NCBI GenBank assembly: GCA_034401795.1
Contig: CM067360.1
Span: 56,651,768 to 56,715,767, forward strand
Reading direction: 5' to 3'
DNA from: Chaetoderma sp. LZ-2023a
Lineage: Eukaryota > Mollusca > Caudofoveata > Chaetodermatida > Chaetodermatidae
Length of the DNA stretch: 64,000 nt
Part shown: positions 10,770 through 23,051 of the stretch, in pieces
Position numbering within the stretch: position 1 is the first letter of the stretch
How the letters are laid out: the number at the start of each line of letters is the position of its first letter
Position numbers and translations under genes: made by a program
Notes under the pieces: generated by a model
Databases searched by the model: none
Seen by the model: the letters and a program-made list of their open reading frames with translations, nothing else
Told to the model about the DNA's origin: nothing

Positions 10770-11113
10770 AAATATTGTCGATTTTTAGTCTATCATAGGA
10801 ACAGTTTAAAATGTGGTGTCTGTTAGAGCAATAGTCAGCTGCTTGTTGCTGGCTTTACCAACCAGCAGTTGTGCTGAGCGTTGATTTAGTTAATGACAGA
10901 GAGGTGTATTAATAGTTTCATATTCAGGAAGGTTCCTCAATGGGTTTCATATTCAGCATGGGTCTGCTATCATGTCTATTGGTTTCCGAACAGGGTTCGC
11001 CAATTGGTTTTATACTTAGCATGATTCAATGTCTCTTTCATTCCGTGAACACCATCAACACATATTATCGATAACTGTATGAAATGTGTCAAGCCTTACA
11101 GGTATTAACTCAC
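10770..11113. other. Intron of the FERM gene
   Basis: I looked on the minus strand for the missing exon (expected to encode the HWL...K region of the F1 lobe) and did not find it. Loose repeats of GGTTTCATATTCAG / GGTTTTATACTTAG occur at 10912-11030. Confidence 0.4.
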
Positions 11114-11218
11114 CCTTTGCTTTTCTGCATCTGCGAATCTTAATCCAAAGTAATCCTTTTCAACAAGATTCAACTTGGCGCATACTTGATCTAGAACCCA
11201 CTGACCGATTGTGTCACG
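11114..11218 (-). CDS. FERM-domain protein (FRMD3/FRMD5-like), exon 2
   Basis: This 105-bp minus-strand exon lies between an acceptor ...GTGTGTTTTTCAG and a donor AGG|gtgagt, both strong, and is phase 0 at both ends. Its 35 codons read RDTIGQWVLDQVC, then AKLNLVEKDYFGLRFADAEK, then QR. The GQ...D.VC..LNL.EKDYFGLRF block is the signature of the FERM F1 (ubiquitin-like) lobe. In relatives the next residues are HWL, which must lie in the following, unseen exon. Confidence 0.9.
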
Positions 11219-11290
11219 CTGAAAAACACACAAAATACATCGGTACAACCATGTGACCAATTATCATAAATTGATGCCAGTCATGTCAGT

Positions 11291-11526
11291 TTAAAATATT
11301 TAACACTCAAATTTGTTCAAGAAAATTTTAATTTTCTCATAGAAAATTTCCATTTGCAGACCAAGGCTTTTTTTGAAAATTTACAACTGGAATGACTGGC
11401 TCGGTTCTCGAGCCAGCCATTCCAGTCGTAAAATTTTCAAAAATAGGCCTCTCTTGGTCTGCAAATGGACATCTCTCAAGACCACTGCAGAAGCCATCTT
11501 TAGCTGATATGAGTGTTAACGGGTTA
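11291..11526. repeat. Family A palindromic MITE, near full length
   Basis: It begins TTTAACACTCAAATTTGTTC and ends GAGTGTTAACGGGTTA, with the central palindrome GGCTCGGTTCTCGAGCC. It sits in the 33-kb first intron, 73 bp upstream (gene sense) of exon 2. Confidence 0.85.
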
Positions 11527-11654
11527 GTTTAACCAATATCGCTTTGATGTGACAGTTTTAATTGTCTCAGAGTCAAGAGTAAATGATGTTGATTATGTCA
11601 TGAACATTGCCATAGTACCCCAACAATTTAGGATTATGAAGAAATATCAGTGAG

Positions 11655-12007
11655 TGAAGGAAATTTCAATTTCCCTATCTCCGAGATCTAACAATACTCA
11701 CCATTCTATTACTTCTGATATATACAGCTGGCCCTGACAGCTGGCTCTAGGACTATATACTTAGAAAGCTTTACCGACTCCTTGGAACCGGGTACTCGGC
11801 TCCCAACTGCCGAGTACCCGTTTACCATGAAGTTCATATTGTTTGCATAGCCACCAAACAAGAGAAACTCATGGCTTGGCTCCGTGGGGCTGGGAGGCTG
11901 GGTCCATAATAGAATGGTGAGTATTGTTAAATCTCGGAGAAAGGGAAATTGAAATTTCCTTCATTCTCCTTCGATCAATACTCACCATTCTATAACTGCT
12001 GATATAC
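11655..12007 (-). repeat. DIRS copy 1: 3' terminus and internal complementary region
   Basis: The outer arm 11655-11712 is the inverted complement of 11906-11963 with three mismatches. The next 44 bp (11964-12007) are the inverted complement of the element's other end (up to 18635), with a few mismatches and one small length difference. So the internal block pairs with both termini, the defining DIRS arrangement. Between the arms lies an inverted copy of the 5' terminal region, including the palindrome GGGTACTCGGC...GCCGAGTACCC at about 11788-11820. Confidence 0.85.
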
Positions 12008-12504
12008 ACCAGATTTGGTTAGTAACCTGGTGGGAAGGGGCAAGCCATAACTGCTACTTTTGCCCCTTGGAGAAAGAGCTAGACTTAAACTTGACTAATG
12101 GAGACCTAAAAGGACCATCAAGTTAACGGAACAGAATCACATTCGCATCACTGCCCCCCCCCCCACCCCTTTTTTCTCCTAGGAAAAGAGAGAGAACTCA
12201 CAAACATGCATCTCGCCTGAAAACACAAATATCCCAAGAGGGTTAACTGCTCTTTGCATATATTAGCCTGGGAATGAGCATGAATATATAAGATGAATGA
12301 TCATGATATATAGACATAATACAAAACACTCTCAATCCTGAATTACCTCATGATATTTGGATTTTAGACCTGGAGCCTCCAACCATTCACTTGTCCGGCC
12401 ATCAGTGACACAATCTGGTTGATACCCTCTCGCTCGACCATGTCTGCTTCTTAATTATTTCTTACAAATGCCAAAAAAGGAAGAAGAGCAGTGTGGTCCT
12501 ATAG

Positions 12505-13658
12505 CTATCGTCTCAAAACAGCTAAAGCGAGTGGATTGGCAAAGTCTGACACATCCCTCATATAGTAATCCGTGAAAGAGGACTCACAGTGCCATTGTGC
12601 AACAGCCATGATGTCCTTAAATGGAACACCAATGTAAAAAAGGGCGGAAGGGGCGGCTATTCCTCTAACATCGTGCCCTTGCGCATTGTACTTGGTGCCC
12701 AGTCGTAATCTCACGGGTAGTCTGAATGCATTCGACTACCAAATGAGAGATAGAATCCACGGATGCGGCGCCATATGGCTCCTTATGGCACATCCACAGA
12801 TGTCTATCAATCGAACGTAACGAGTCTGTCCGTATTGTACTTAGTCAAAGCACGGACTGGGCACCAGACACTGGCATCATGATCAAACCTACTTAGTTTC
12901 GGTATAACGATCGGTTTGCCGGGATATCTCAAAGATTGAATCTTTGACATAAACTCTTCTCTTGGCAGTAGATGCAGACCCTCTCTGGAGACAATAAATC
13001 GGCCCCTCTCTGCTGAAAGTGCATGGATCACACTGCGCCTTCTAGCTGAGGAAGCTGCCAATAGAAAGACCGCCTTTAGAGTCAAATGCTTTAGACTAGC
13101 CGAACGCAACGGTTCGAAAGGGTGCTTGGCCAGTACATTAAGCACTAAAGATAGACTCCAGGCTGGAATGACTACCGGTTGTCTCGGTCGGAGATTGCTC
13201 ATTCCCTTCACCATCACACTCAACTGGGCCACCTCTGGACTATCCCTGTTGGCTAGACAAGGGATAACTGATGTCAAAGCTGACTTGTATCCAGCAATTG
13301 TGACAGGAGCTACTCCTGAAAAGAACAGCTCCCAGAGAAAGTCTGCTATTTGCTGAATAGTGGAATGGAAGGTAACAATACCCTTTTCCTCACACCAGTC
13401 TGCAAATCCGTTAACCTTGTTGTTATATGACTTGAAGGTTGACCTCCCTTTCGCAGCTGCGATGAAATCTGCAGCATGTCGAGAAAAGCCCTCCGACGTC
13501 GAACGTTGTTTGACAACCACGCAGTCAATAACATTTTGGGACGCGCGTGTAGGAAGCGTCCCTTGGCCTGGGAGATTATGTGCGGAATCTCGGGTAACTG
13601 CACTGGATTTTCCACCCGCAGACCTCGAAGATCTGTGAACCATGCCCTGCTGGGCCAA
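12505..13658 (-). pseudogene. DIRS copy 1 tyrosine recombinase, frameshifted
   Basis: The main part (13658-12807) holds the N-terminal SAM-like domain (STFKSYNNKVNGFADW) and the first catalytic Arg region (ASSARRRSVIHALS). After a frame break near 12715-12807, a second open part (12714-12505) carries the box II H-x-x-R motif (HDVRG), the AQWH segment and the tyrosine region (FTDYYMRDV), then ends LAVLRR. All catalytic parts are present but in two frames, so this copy is dead. The enzyme would join the DIRS cDNA circle into target DNA. Confidence 0.85.
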
Positions 13659-13664
13659 ATGGCG

Positions 13665-15509
13665 CTATAGCAGGACCAGGCACGGTTCCTCCCTGATCTT
13701 CACCAATATCTTCGGTAGAAGAATGGTGGGTGGGTACGCGTAAGCGTGCATCCCTCTCCAGCTTAACGCCAGAGCGTCTGTATCGACGGCACTAGGATCT
13801 GTAATCGGCGAGACATAAGTCATGATTTGAGCATTTTCCCTTGTGGCGAACAAGTCCACGTTGGGTTTGCCCCAATGCTCAAAGATCCTGTGAAGAACTG
13901 GAGGGTTGAGAGACCATTCTGTTGGCAGAATTCTCTGTCTGCGAGACAAAGCATCCGCCAGAATGTTCAATCGCCCAGGAATATGAGCTGCTTTAAAAAC
14001 AACCGAGTAATTCCTGCACCATTGAATCAAGTGCCACACTTAGATACATAGTGTGGGTGACTTGGTCTCGCCGTGGCGATTTCTTTATGATACTACTGTC
14101 GAGTTGTCCGACCGTATCAATATCGCCTTGCCCCTGACTTTTGGAAGAAACCGTTTCCAATGCCAGTTCCACTGCCATCATATCCAACAGATTGATATGC
14201 AGCTGGCTCTTGTGGAGAGTCCATGTGCCCGAGACCTGGTGTTCTCCCAGGTAGGGCCCCCATCCCTCCAGCGATGCATCCGTGTACACGGACAGCTGGG
14301 GGTGGGGTAGGTGCAGCGAAAAACTCCTACTAGGAGATTCTGACGCTTTTTCCCACCATACAAGGTGCGACATTATTGGCTCCAAAACTGGCACCAGTTT
14401 TGACAAGGGTTCTGTTCTCTGTTTCCACAGAGACATCAGATACAACTGGATAGGTCTTCACATCAGAGCAGCGTCCAGGATTACCTGCTCCTTGGAGACC
14501 ATCATGCCCATCATCTGAAGAAACCGTCTCGCCTGAATGTGGTTTCCCAATGGAAAACTCTTGAGGATGGCTAACAGAGACACCACTCTGGGCTCTGACG
14601 GGTAAACCATGCCCTCCTCGAGATCGAATCGTATCCCTAAATAAACGAACTGTTGAGTGGGTGTCAACTCGGATTTCTCCTTGTTGACTATCCAGCCTAG
14701 ATCTGAAAGTAACTTCAGAGTCAGAGCAGTATCCACCTCTAACTTGGCTGGCGTGACTGCCTTGATAAGCCAATCATCCATGTAGGTGTGAAGCGCCACG
14801 TTCTTCTCTCTTCTAAGAAACGCTGTCACCACAAGGACCACTCTGGTGAAAACCCCTTGGAGCTGTCGACAGGCCGAATGGGAGGATTTAAACTCCCATA
14901 CTAGATTCTGAAACGCAACTCTCAGAAACCTGTGACAACTCCTGTTCATAGGAATGTGGGAACATGCATCTCTCAGATCGATCGATACACACCACACCCC
15001 CTTCCTCAATCCTGCCATTACCGACCTCAGAGTTTCCATCTGAAACCGAGGCGTAAGGATAAACCAATTCAATGGCCTGAGATTGAGTACGCGTCTCCAT
15101 CCCCCTGTGCTCTTGGGGACAAGGAACATGTTTGAATAGAAGCCTGGAGTGTTCCGGTTTGCTGGTTTATTGCTCCCTTCAGAAGCAAACCTGACACTTC
15201 GGTTTTTTTAATAGCTTCTAACTTGTCTGGTCCCGTTGAACGGGTGTCCAGACAGGTGCCAAAGACACATTCTGTGGTGGAAAGTCCCACCACTCTGGTA
15301 TGTATCCCTGGGATAACCATCCCAGGACCAGACTGTCTGACGTCACACCTCTCCAAACCTCGATGAAAACGCATGAGCCTTCCACCCACTATAGACGCCT
15401 CAACGCCTAATGGGGGTGTCTGGCTCGCGTATCCGCTCTCCCCCCCCCTCCTCTCTCTTGACGAGAGAGAGAACCATATTGGTCTTGGCTTGGCCGGTCT
15501 AACTGGCAC
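13665..15509 (-). pseudogene. DIRS copy 1 RT/RNase H/methyltransferase-like polyprotein, broken
   Basis: Pieces in several frames match copy 2. 15129-14458 contains RT motif A (degenerate: LRDACSHIPM) and motif C YMDD. 14445-13993 has the start of RNase H (VYTDASLEGWG). 14039-13665 has PGRLNILADALSRR and the DLFATRENAQ domain that follows RNase H in DIRS elements. At least four frameshifts separate these parts. Confidence 0.85.
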
Positions 15510-15746
15510 CGCTGTTCCTGTCGCACAGGTGTGGTCCAGGCAGATGCGAAGGGAGCCTTCGTACCCTCGGGTACGATCCGTCCCTTCTGTCCGCCCTTTG
15601 AGGACTTACCCCTCCCCTTCCCGCCTCTCGGGCGATCAGGAGCAACATTGGGGAGGGTAGAGGGCCTCACAACCTTCTTGGCTTTCTTCGCCGAGGCGGC
15701 TGAGAAAACCCAGCAGAAAACAGAAGCAGCACTATGCTTTAGGCAT

Positions 15747-17617
15747 TCACCTTGCTTTTTGTCTGTTTCTTGAAGGTTGCCCGGTCAGCAGCCTGACTAC
15801 AGTCAGATAAACCGGCAACCCATTCTGCACAATGCTGGCCGTGTCCTCCAAGATGGCCAGCGCCTGGCCACCAAAGATGCTAAGGCCTGTCAGGGGCGTC
15901 CCAAGAAGACGCTCCCTGACGGCAGTAGCTGGACGCATATGGTCAAGGACCATCTGCCTCCTGGACATAGTCACACGCGCCGGCACCCTTGCCAATGCGT
16001 CCATAGACAGCACCAGGCCGTCATTAATGCACGAATGCGCCACAGGTGGCACAGGGTGGCCTGCCCCCACTTCAGCCCACACCGACTGAAGAAGACGATA
16101 AGAGTGGTTGACAGCACTCAGTGCTGTCCTCACACCCCCATCACACAGGGACAGGACTTCATTATGGTGTACCTGAGCTTTGTCCACCAGTGCCGGGGCA
16201 GGGCCACCCGCTCCAGCACTCTGGACACCCAGTACCCAGCGGTCATCCTCGGTGACCGACGGGACAACACCATACCTGTCGTATTCCCCCCGTGGAATAC
16301 GACCCCTCGCCCGCACCTCCCTGGAGGCCGCAAGAAGCTGGCCCTTGTTCATGCGTTGTTTGCTATAAATAGCATCAAGCAACACCATAAACCATGGATC
16401 CAGTCCAACAGACTGGATCAGGGCTGCGGGCAAGATCCCCGTCCTAATCGATGCAACCGATGGACGGGGTACATCCTCCTCGGCCGTGGTCGAAACCACA
16501 GACGGGTCCACCCTGGCTAGCCAAGCCAGAGCCTCAGACCAATCCGTCTCCGAGGAGGACACTCCCGTGAACACGTCACCCGTTGACATGTTCACGGCCC
16601 TACCAGCAACGGCCTCCCGGCTAGGAGCGATTGCTGATATGCCAGCAACTGCGGTACCGTACGGTTCCGCCGCCACCCCATGGAACACACCAGTCCATGG
16701 AGTAGGCCTGCATGGAAAACCGTGCGGTCCCGTAGCAGTTGAGGAACCGTGGCCAAACACGGGCGCCAACGGCACCCCATGTCTGACCGCCGGACCAGGC
16801 GAGATAGGTGAGTACCATGCCTGGCCGGCCACACCCGTCACCATGTTGGTTGGTGGCAAACCAACCATCACGGGACCAGTGCCCGGTACCGGAGTGGCCT
16901 CAACCACGGGCGGAGCCGCTGCTTGCGCCAGGCCAGACAGATGGAGGACGGTTCCGTCAGGACGGAATCGACATCCATGCTCTCCACCCGCGGCATCACA
17001 GGCCGCAGCAACCTCTCCTCCTCTGCCTCCTCATCTTCAGACCCCGAAGAGTCGTCACTAGACAAGGAAAACCATGGAGCCGTCCTAGCGGACGGCTCCC
17101 ATGCCCGACGGACCGGCCACCGCTACTGGACCACCCGGAGGTTGCCGCAGAGAGACAGAACCCATCAGGCCGGAGCCCGACGGGACTGCCAGGGGGCCGT
17201 ACAAGACGGCTCCCTCGGTGGCCAGTCCAGAACCCTGTCCAAGGACAGGGTCCGAATCAAACATGGGAAGAGACTGCCTTACAACTTTTGGCAGCAGGGA
17301 CGACACCAGCGTGGGCAGAACGCTATGCAAGAAACCTTGCCTAGCCGGACCAAACCACGCCGGCGGTGCCATCTCCGCCACCTCCGGTTGCAGACGTGGA
17401 ACGCCCCCACGGGCCGAAACGGACGCCCCACGATTTACTTTCGGACCGCCTGACCCCACGTCAGACCCTGCCAAGTCCTTCTGGCAAGGAACTTAAGCAT
17501 CATATCGACCGACCACACAGCGCAAACGTTACACCTACTGTCAAGACTACACTTAGTACAGTGGAAACAGACCTGGTCCTTGCATAGAACCCGTACAATA
17601 TGTGGCACTCGACACAT
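15747..17617 (-). pseudogene. DIRS copy 1 gag-like protein, broken
   Basis: It starts with a cysteine cluster (CFHCTKCSLDSRCNVC, ATG at 17615-17617). A frameshift follows, then a Pro/Gly/Ser-rich stretch (17474-17085), an acidic DDSSGSEDEEAEEE patch (17065 downwards) and a longer open part (16907-15747) with the conserved central domain (DPWFMVLLDAIYSKQ) and a basic C-terminal end. It corresponds piece by piece to the gag of copy 2. Confidence 0.8.
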
Positions 17618-18783
17618 GATGGCGGGGCTGGCTTGGCCTATAAAAAGCCAAACCTACAATAAGCCAGCGGAATGAAACAAAAATGGAAGGCAGACAATTA
17701 ATTTTCAAATATTTTGACCCTCCTGCACCCCACCCCGCAAGGTTACAGCAAAGATCGCATTGATTATGACTACAAGAACGAAGCGGGCAATAATACACCC
17801 ATACACTGATCCTCAAGGATGTATAACGGAACCAGGAATCATATCGCATAGCATTCGGGGTATATTTACTAATAAATATAAATTATACTCCTAACGAAGG
17901 CCAAAACGATATGTGAAGAAACAACAAAATGTAAACAAACTGCTGTAGCACACGGTAGAACCACAGACCACACATCTAAATCAAGAATTTTGAAACCACT
18001 GATCATTGCAAACAGATCGTGATAACACGCAAAACTTGAAAATTCCAAAGTTTTTCTGGTACCAATTAAAGTACGCAGCACCCAGAATCAGATGCGCGAA
18101 TTAATGAAACATTTTCTTCACATAAACATCCGAGAAACACGGGTGTGACGTCACCCGCTCGGATCTTACGGAGAACGACGTCAGCCGATAATCGTGTTAA
18201 AACACCGATAAGCCAACACCTAATTTCATATCTGCCGATCGCCTGTTGGGGATTTAAAGGAAGGCGATCATCTGGCATATTTCGTTGTTAACACACGTCC
18301 GAGATTCTTTGGGGTTAGAAATTGGAACATGCGACACAGACAAAATTTTAGAGACCTTTTAACTATGGAATAACATGGAAATATACGACCTGGTTATCAT
18401 CGGAAGCGTCCATACTAATCCAAAATATCCTTTTGAGAACGCACAAGCTATCACAATTAATCACAGTAAAAAGACTTAGGCTTAAACAATCTTAAGACTT
18501 TCCAACTGCAAAAAGCATGTATTCTCTTGTCGCTATGCAAATAAGAATGAGCTTCATGTAGTCCTAGAGCCAGCTGTCAGGGCCAGCTGTATATATCAGA
18601 AGTAATAGAATGGTGAGTATTGATCGAAGGAGAATTAGCCATCACCTAGCATTGTCTAGGGGTTTATATACTAAAACACTTCAAAGGACATTAGCCAGCC
18701 AGAATGTGCCAATGCAATAGTCATGACGAATGATCATTTGCATGCTAAGAAAATTATTACATATGTACCCTCACTCGATAGAG

Positions 18784-18838
18784 AAGATACTGTGCATGCG
18801 TGCGTGCATACGTGCGTGCATGTGTGTGTGCATGTGTT
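18784..18838. repeat. TGCG/TGCA microsatellite
   Basis: Imperfect (TGCGTGCA)n grading into TGTGTG. Confidence 0.75.
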
Positions 18839-18934
18839 CTGAGCTGTATCTAAAAAAAATTGCTGATCAATTTAATACAACAAAGGAACATGCCATGCAA
18901 GAGTATTTCTAAACTTTGACCATGATCCTGATAA

Positions 18935-19030
18935 ATGAACCCGGATTCGGATTGGATCAATTTCTGGATCTATGGATATCTCGGAAACTTCTGGTCTGAT
19001 TGTGCTCAGATTTTAATACAAGAAAGGGTG
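18935..19030 (+). repeat. Unnamed repeat, inverted partner at 21240-21345
   Basis: A GAACCCGGATTCGGATTGG-like start followed by GATATCTCGGAAACTTCTGG is the inverted match of 21240-21345 (ATATCTCAGAAACTACTGG in complement). Two diverged copies in opposite orientation lie between the DIRS elements. Confidence 0.6.
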
Positions 19031-19522
19031 TGGCCAAAAGGCAAATTGTATGTGTACAGATTTATTCTATGACATAGAATGCGGGCAGCCTAGGTTCAAT
19101 GAGGGCAATCTGTTTTAATATTTACATGTAGCATGCCCTGATGGCATTCATCTCTAAGAGTCAAGCTACAGCACTGCTTATACATGTATATTTAAAAACT
19201 GGCTCAGTTTTTACTATATCATAATTTACTATAATCAAGATACATGTCCTGCATTTTCCTTCTTCAAACCTGCCAAAACATGTTCAGCCTTCGGGAGGAT
19301 TTATATAAATGGCTGCCAAATAACCATCAGCAACAATTACAGATACTCTCCATTATCTGGCCACAACCGTAATCAGGGAATTATTATTACAAATAATAAA
19401 TCCTATTACCGGTAAATACAACATCAGTACCATCTCCCTAGAGTTTCAAGTACAAGCTACCATACAATTAGCATATATACATATTCCTTCATTATGCTAC
19501 AATTGTATCATGGTCGTGGTTG

Positions 19523-19763
19523 TTAACCCTTTAACACTCATATCGGCCAAAAAATGCTTCTGCAGTGGTCTTGAGAAATGTCCATTTGCAGACCAACAGA
19601 AGCCTATTTTTGAAAATTTACCACTGGAATGACTGGCTCGATAACAGAGCCAGTCATTCCAGTGATAAATTTTCAAAAATTGTCTTCTCTTGGTCTGTAA
19701 ATGGACATTTTCTATGAGAAAATTTAAATTTTCTTGAACAAATTCAAGGCTTTAATGGGTTAA
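19523..19763. repeat. Family A palindromic MITE, full length
   Basis: TTAACCCTTTAACACTCATA at the left and TTTAATGGGTTAA at the right. The central palindrome GGCTCGATAACAGAGCC sits inside nearly perfect 70-bp arms. The asymmetric ends are swapped relative to the copy at 34151, so this copy is in the opposite orientation. Confidence 0.9.
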
Positions 19764-19858
19764 TCATGTTAATTTGATTGATGTATATATGTACAAATGT
19801 CTATATCACTACTAGGATCTCAGGGATATAATCCAAGCCTGAATATCACAATCTCACA

Positions 19859-20014
19859 TTAACCCTTACCACTCGGATGTAAATATTTTCAAATTAAACT
19901 ACAATATGAACCGATGTTCGTTTTTCAACAAATTTTGTGGAAAATGTTGTCATATGCGGCGGCAACATCGTCCACTAAATTTTTTCAAAAATGTACGTCG
20001 GTTTCTTTGCTATA
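19859..20014. repeat. Family C palindromic element (truncated)
   Basis: It starts TTAACCCTTACCACTCGGATG and has arms TTTTTCAACAAATTTTGTGG ... CACTAAATTTTTTCAAAAATG. Its right end is cut where a family A copy begins at the TTAA of 20015. It is related to 37469-37677. Confidence 0.65.
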
Positions 20015-20214
20015 TTAACCCTTTAGCCCTTGAATTTGTTCAAGAAAATTTAATTTTTCTCATAGAAAATGTCTATTTGGAGACCAAGAACACTATTTTT
20101 GGAAATTTAGCACTGGAATGATTTCAAAAATAGTCTTCTCTTGGTTTGCAAATAGACATTTCTCAAGACCACTGCAGAAGCCGTTTTTGGCTGATATAAG
20201 TGTTAAAGGGTTAA
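20015..20214. repeat. Family A palindromic MITE with shortened centre
   Basis: TTAACCCTTTAGCCCTTGAA at the left and GTGTTAAAGGGTTAA at the right. The central GACTGGCTC hairpin is lost (GGAATGATTTCAAAAATAG), leaving single-stranded space between the arms. Confidence 0.85.
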
Positions 20215-20590
20215 TGACACAGCAAAGAATAGCTTATTGACGCTTGAGTGGTTCATGTATGGGTTCAATAGACAGTGAATAGCAATGATTGAGGTTAAGC
20301 CCTATATTTTCAACAAATATACATGAACATATGATGTAACATGGGGATATATAAACAAGTCTATGTATAACATTTGCACAGTTTGTGTCACAAACTGTGC
20401 CAGTTAATAACGCTTAATAAATCGGTTGTTCATGTGCCCTCTCCATGTTGAAGGTTGTGTGCACCTGTCAGGCCCACCGTTCCTTATCCTTGGCACCTCT
20501 GTTACCGAGGCTTGTAGATCCAGTCCAGTCCAGCTCCTTAATGTACCCAGTCCATAATCTATGATAGTCTTCCCTTAATATATATATATA

Positions 20591-20790
20591 TTAATCCTTT
20601 ACGTCAAGATTGACCAAGAAATAAGAATATTTCTTCGCTGAAAGTACAGACTCCGTTTACAGGTCAAGAAGGCTTGTTTGAAAATTTGCAACTGGAATGA
20701 CTGGCTCAAGCCAGTAATTTCTGTTTTAAGTTTTTCACAAATAGCTTTCTTGGCCAGCAGGCCAGCATACTTTGGCATGTCTGGAAAATG
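20591..20790. repeat. Family A palindromic MITE, diverged
   Basis: TTAATCCTTTACGTCAAG start, GGAATGACTGGCTCAAGCCAG centre and a decayed right arm. Confidence 0.6.
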
Positions 20791-20819
20791 GCGGAGGCCA
20801 AGTTTGTCTGACTTGTCTA

Positions 20820-21054
20820 TTAAGCCTTTAACCATCGAATTTGTTCACAAAAATTTCAATTTTCTCCTAGAAAATGTTCATTTGTGGACCAAGAAGACAA
20901 TTTTTGAAAATTTACCACTGGAATGACTGGCTCGGTTATCGACCAAGTCATTCCAGTGGTACATTTTAAAATGTAGTCTTCTCTTCAGCCGCAAATGGAC
21001 ATTTCTTAAGCCCGCTGCAGAGGCCATTTTTGGCTGATATGAGTGTGAAAGTGT
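20820..21054. repeat. Family A palindromic MITE
   Basis: TTAAGCCTTTAACCATCGAA at the left, GAGTGTGAAAGTGTTTA at the right, and the central GGCTCGGTTATCGACC. Confidence 0.8.
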
Positions 21055-21239
21055 TTACTGTGTTCCGATTTCGTATCCAAATTATCTACAGAGTTTAGTA
21101 AATATAAAACATTTTGAACAGGAGCAATCAGAGATTGCAGACACTCAACCTCCCATTTTTGTCAAACTAGGTTTTCAGATTTTTTACTGTTCAGATTTTT
21201 CCAGATTTTCTGGATCCGGCCCAAAGTTTAGTAATCCTA

Positions 21240-21345
21240 GTGTATGGTCACGCCGTTTCCAGTGTTAAAATCCTGAGCCAAATCGAACCAGTAGTTTCTG
21301 AGATATCTACAGTTCCAGGATTTGATCTGATCTGGATCCAGGTTC
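21240..21345 (-). repeat. Unnamed repeat, inverted partner of 18935-19030
   Basis: Complementary match to 18935-19030 (see there). Confidence 0.6.
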
Positions 21346-21399
21346 TCTTATTTGGACGATAGTCAGTCTGGAAGTACGCTTGCATGACCAGACCAGTTC

Positions 21400-22082
21400 C
21401 TTCGTTCTTTCATCACATGCACGTACACTCATACACACATACGAATGCACACATAGACACATTGGCAGATCACGGCATAATCCCACTTTTCTTCAAAAAA
21501 TGTGGGGATACTGATCCACCAGTGGATACAAACTACTTGTCAAAACAAGATGGTATCCAGGCCAATATTTTTGGAAACAGCATGGACACGAAATTCTTAG
21601 CATCGTCTGAATTCGGAAAACTTGAAAATACAATACAGAAGATCACCTGATGCCCGATGGGAAAACAAGACAGCTGAAACTTTACAATTTTGGGATCTGC
21701 GTCCACATTTTTGGAAATATCCCAAGTCAACATGGATGAGACATTTTTATCATCATCAGACATGTCAGAAAACTAGACACATTCTACCTTCTTGTATTCC
21801 AGAATTATGGTCCAGAAGGTGTATATTCTGGGTTGTCCTTCATGACCCCATGACATAGATATTTAATGCTTTAACCTGACTCTCATAGAACTTCTCGTCA
21901 CCTATAACATGAATAGATGTGCCAAGTTTGGTGATTCTACATGTACGTACTTGCATTCCAAATTTATGGATAAATGTGTATTCTGGTATGCACATAGTGA
22001 TCCACTGGACTAGATATTTGACTATTTGACCTCAAACATGACAAACATAGTTTTGCTTTAGCCATCTACAATATGAATAGAT
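21400..22082. repeat. Degenerate tandem repeat region into which DIRS copy 2 inserted
   Basis: Two units of about 175 bp share TTATGG(T/A)..A..GTGTATTCTGG, ...TAGATATTT..., then A(C/T)ATGAATAGAT. The second is interrupted at 22083 by the DIRS element. It appears to resume after the element at about 30726: GGCTAAACTTGCCGATTATAC there matches GCCAAGTTTGGTGATTCTAC of the first unit. Confidence 0.5.
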
Positions 22083-22432
22083 TGCAGGAAATGTCAATTT
22101 CCCTTTCTCCGAGATCTAACAATACTCACCATTCTGTTACTTCTGATATACAGCTGGCCTTGACAGCGGCTCTAGGATTATAGACTTAGAAAGCTTTACC
22201 GACTCCTGGGAACCGGGTACTCGGCTCCCAACTGCCGAGTACCCGTTTACCATAGAGCTCATATTGTTTGCATAACCACCAAACAAGAGAAAACTATGGC
22301 TTGCCTCCGTGGGGCTGGGAGGCTGGGTCCGTAACAGAATGGTGAGTATTGTTAGATCTCGGAGAAAGGGAAATTGACATTTCCTGCATTCTCCTTCGAT
22401 CAATACTCACCATTCTGTTACTTCTGATATAC
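22083..22432 (-). repeat. DIRS copy 2: 3' terminus and internal complementary region
   Basis: The 58-bp arm 22083-22140 is a perfect inverted complement of 22331-22388. The adjoining 44 bp (22389-22432) are a perfect inverted complement of the 5' terminus at 30682-30725. Between the arms, about 22141-22270 is an inverted copy of the 5' terminal region (about 30550-30681). This is the DIRS internal complementary region that pairs with both ends. Confidence 0.9.
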
Positions 22433-22569
22433 ACCAGATTTGATCAGTAACCTGGTGGGAAGGGGCAAGCCATACATGCTAATTTTGCCCCTTGGAGAAA
22501 GATTTTAGACTTCAAACTTGACTAACGGAGACCAAAAAGGACCGTCAAGTTCATGGAACCGAATCACAT

Positions 22570-22600
22570 TCGCGTCACAGTCCCCCCCCCCCCCCCTTTT
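22570..22600. repeat. Poly-C tract in DIRS 3' region
   Basis: A run of C followed by TTTTTTCTCCTA. The same tract is at about 12157-12178 in copy 1, so it belongs to the element. Confidence 0.7.
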
Positions 22601-23051
22601 TTCTCCTAAGAAAAGGGAGAGAACTAACGAACATGTATCTCGCCTGAAAACACCAATATGCCAAGAGGGTTAACTACTCCCTGCACATTGCTTGTATTAG
22701 CCTGGGAATGAGCATGAATATATAAGATGAATGAACATGATACATATACATAATACAAAAAACTCTCACTTATTGAATTACCTTATGATAACAGGACTTC
22801 AGACGTACCGCCTCCAACCATTCACCGGTTCGGCCATCAGTGACACAATCTGGTTGACATCCTCTCGCTTGACCATGCCTGCTTTAGGTTCTTTTCTTAC
22901 CAAAGTGAAAAAAGGGGGAAAAGCAGTGTGGTCACTAACTATCGTTTCAAAACAGCTAAAGCGAGTGGATTGGCTGAGTCTGACACATCCCTCATATAGT
23001 AATCCGTAAATGAGGACTCACAGTGCCATTGTGCAACGGCCATGATGTCCT

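Larger units (their letters stand above)
11655..18635 (-). mobile_element. DIRS-like tyrosine-recombinase retrotransposon, copy 1 (decayed)
   Basis: This 6.98-kb element reads on the minus strand with gag, RT/RNase H and tyrosine recombinase in that order. It has no LTRs. It ends in inverted terminal sequences and carries an internal complementary region next to its 3' end (11906-12007). Those features define DIRS-type elements, which replicate through a circle joined by the recombinase rather than by an integrase. All three frames are broken. It lies in intron 1 of the FERM gene, in the same sense as the gene. Compared with copy 2, a block of about 90 bp in its 5' terminal region is missing. 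Confidence 0.88.

Noticed and set aside
10163-10826. Open frames of about 200 codons crossing 10163-10826
   Set aside because: They consist almost entirely of N; they are gap artefacts.
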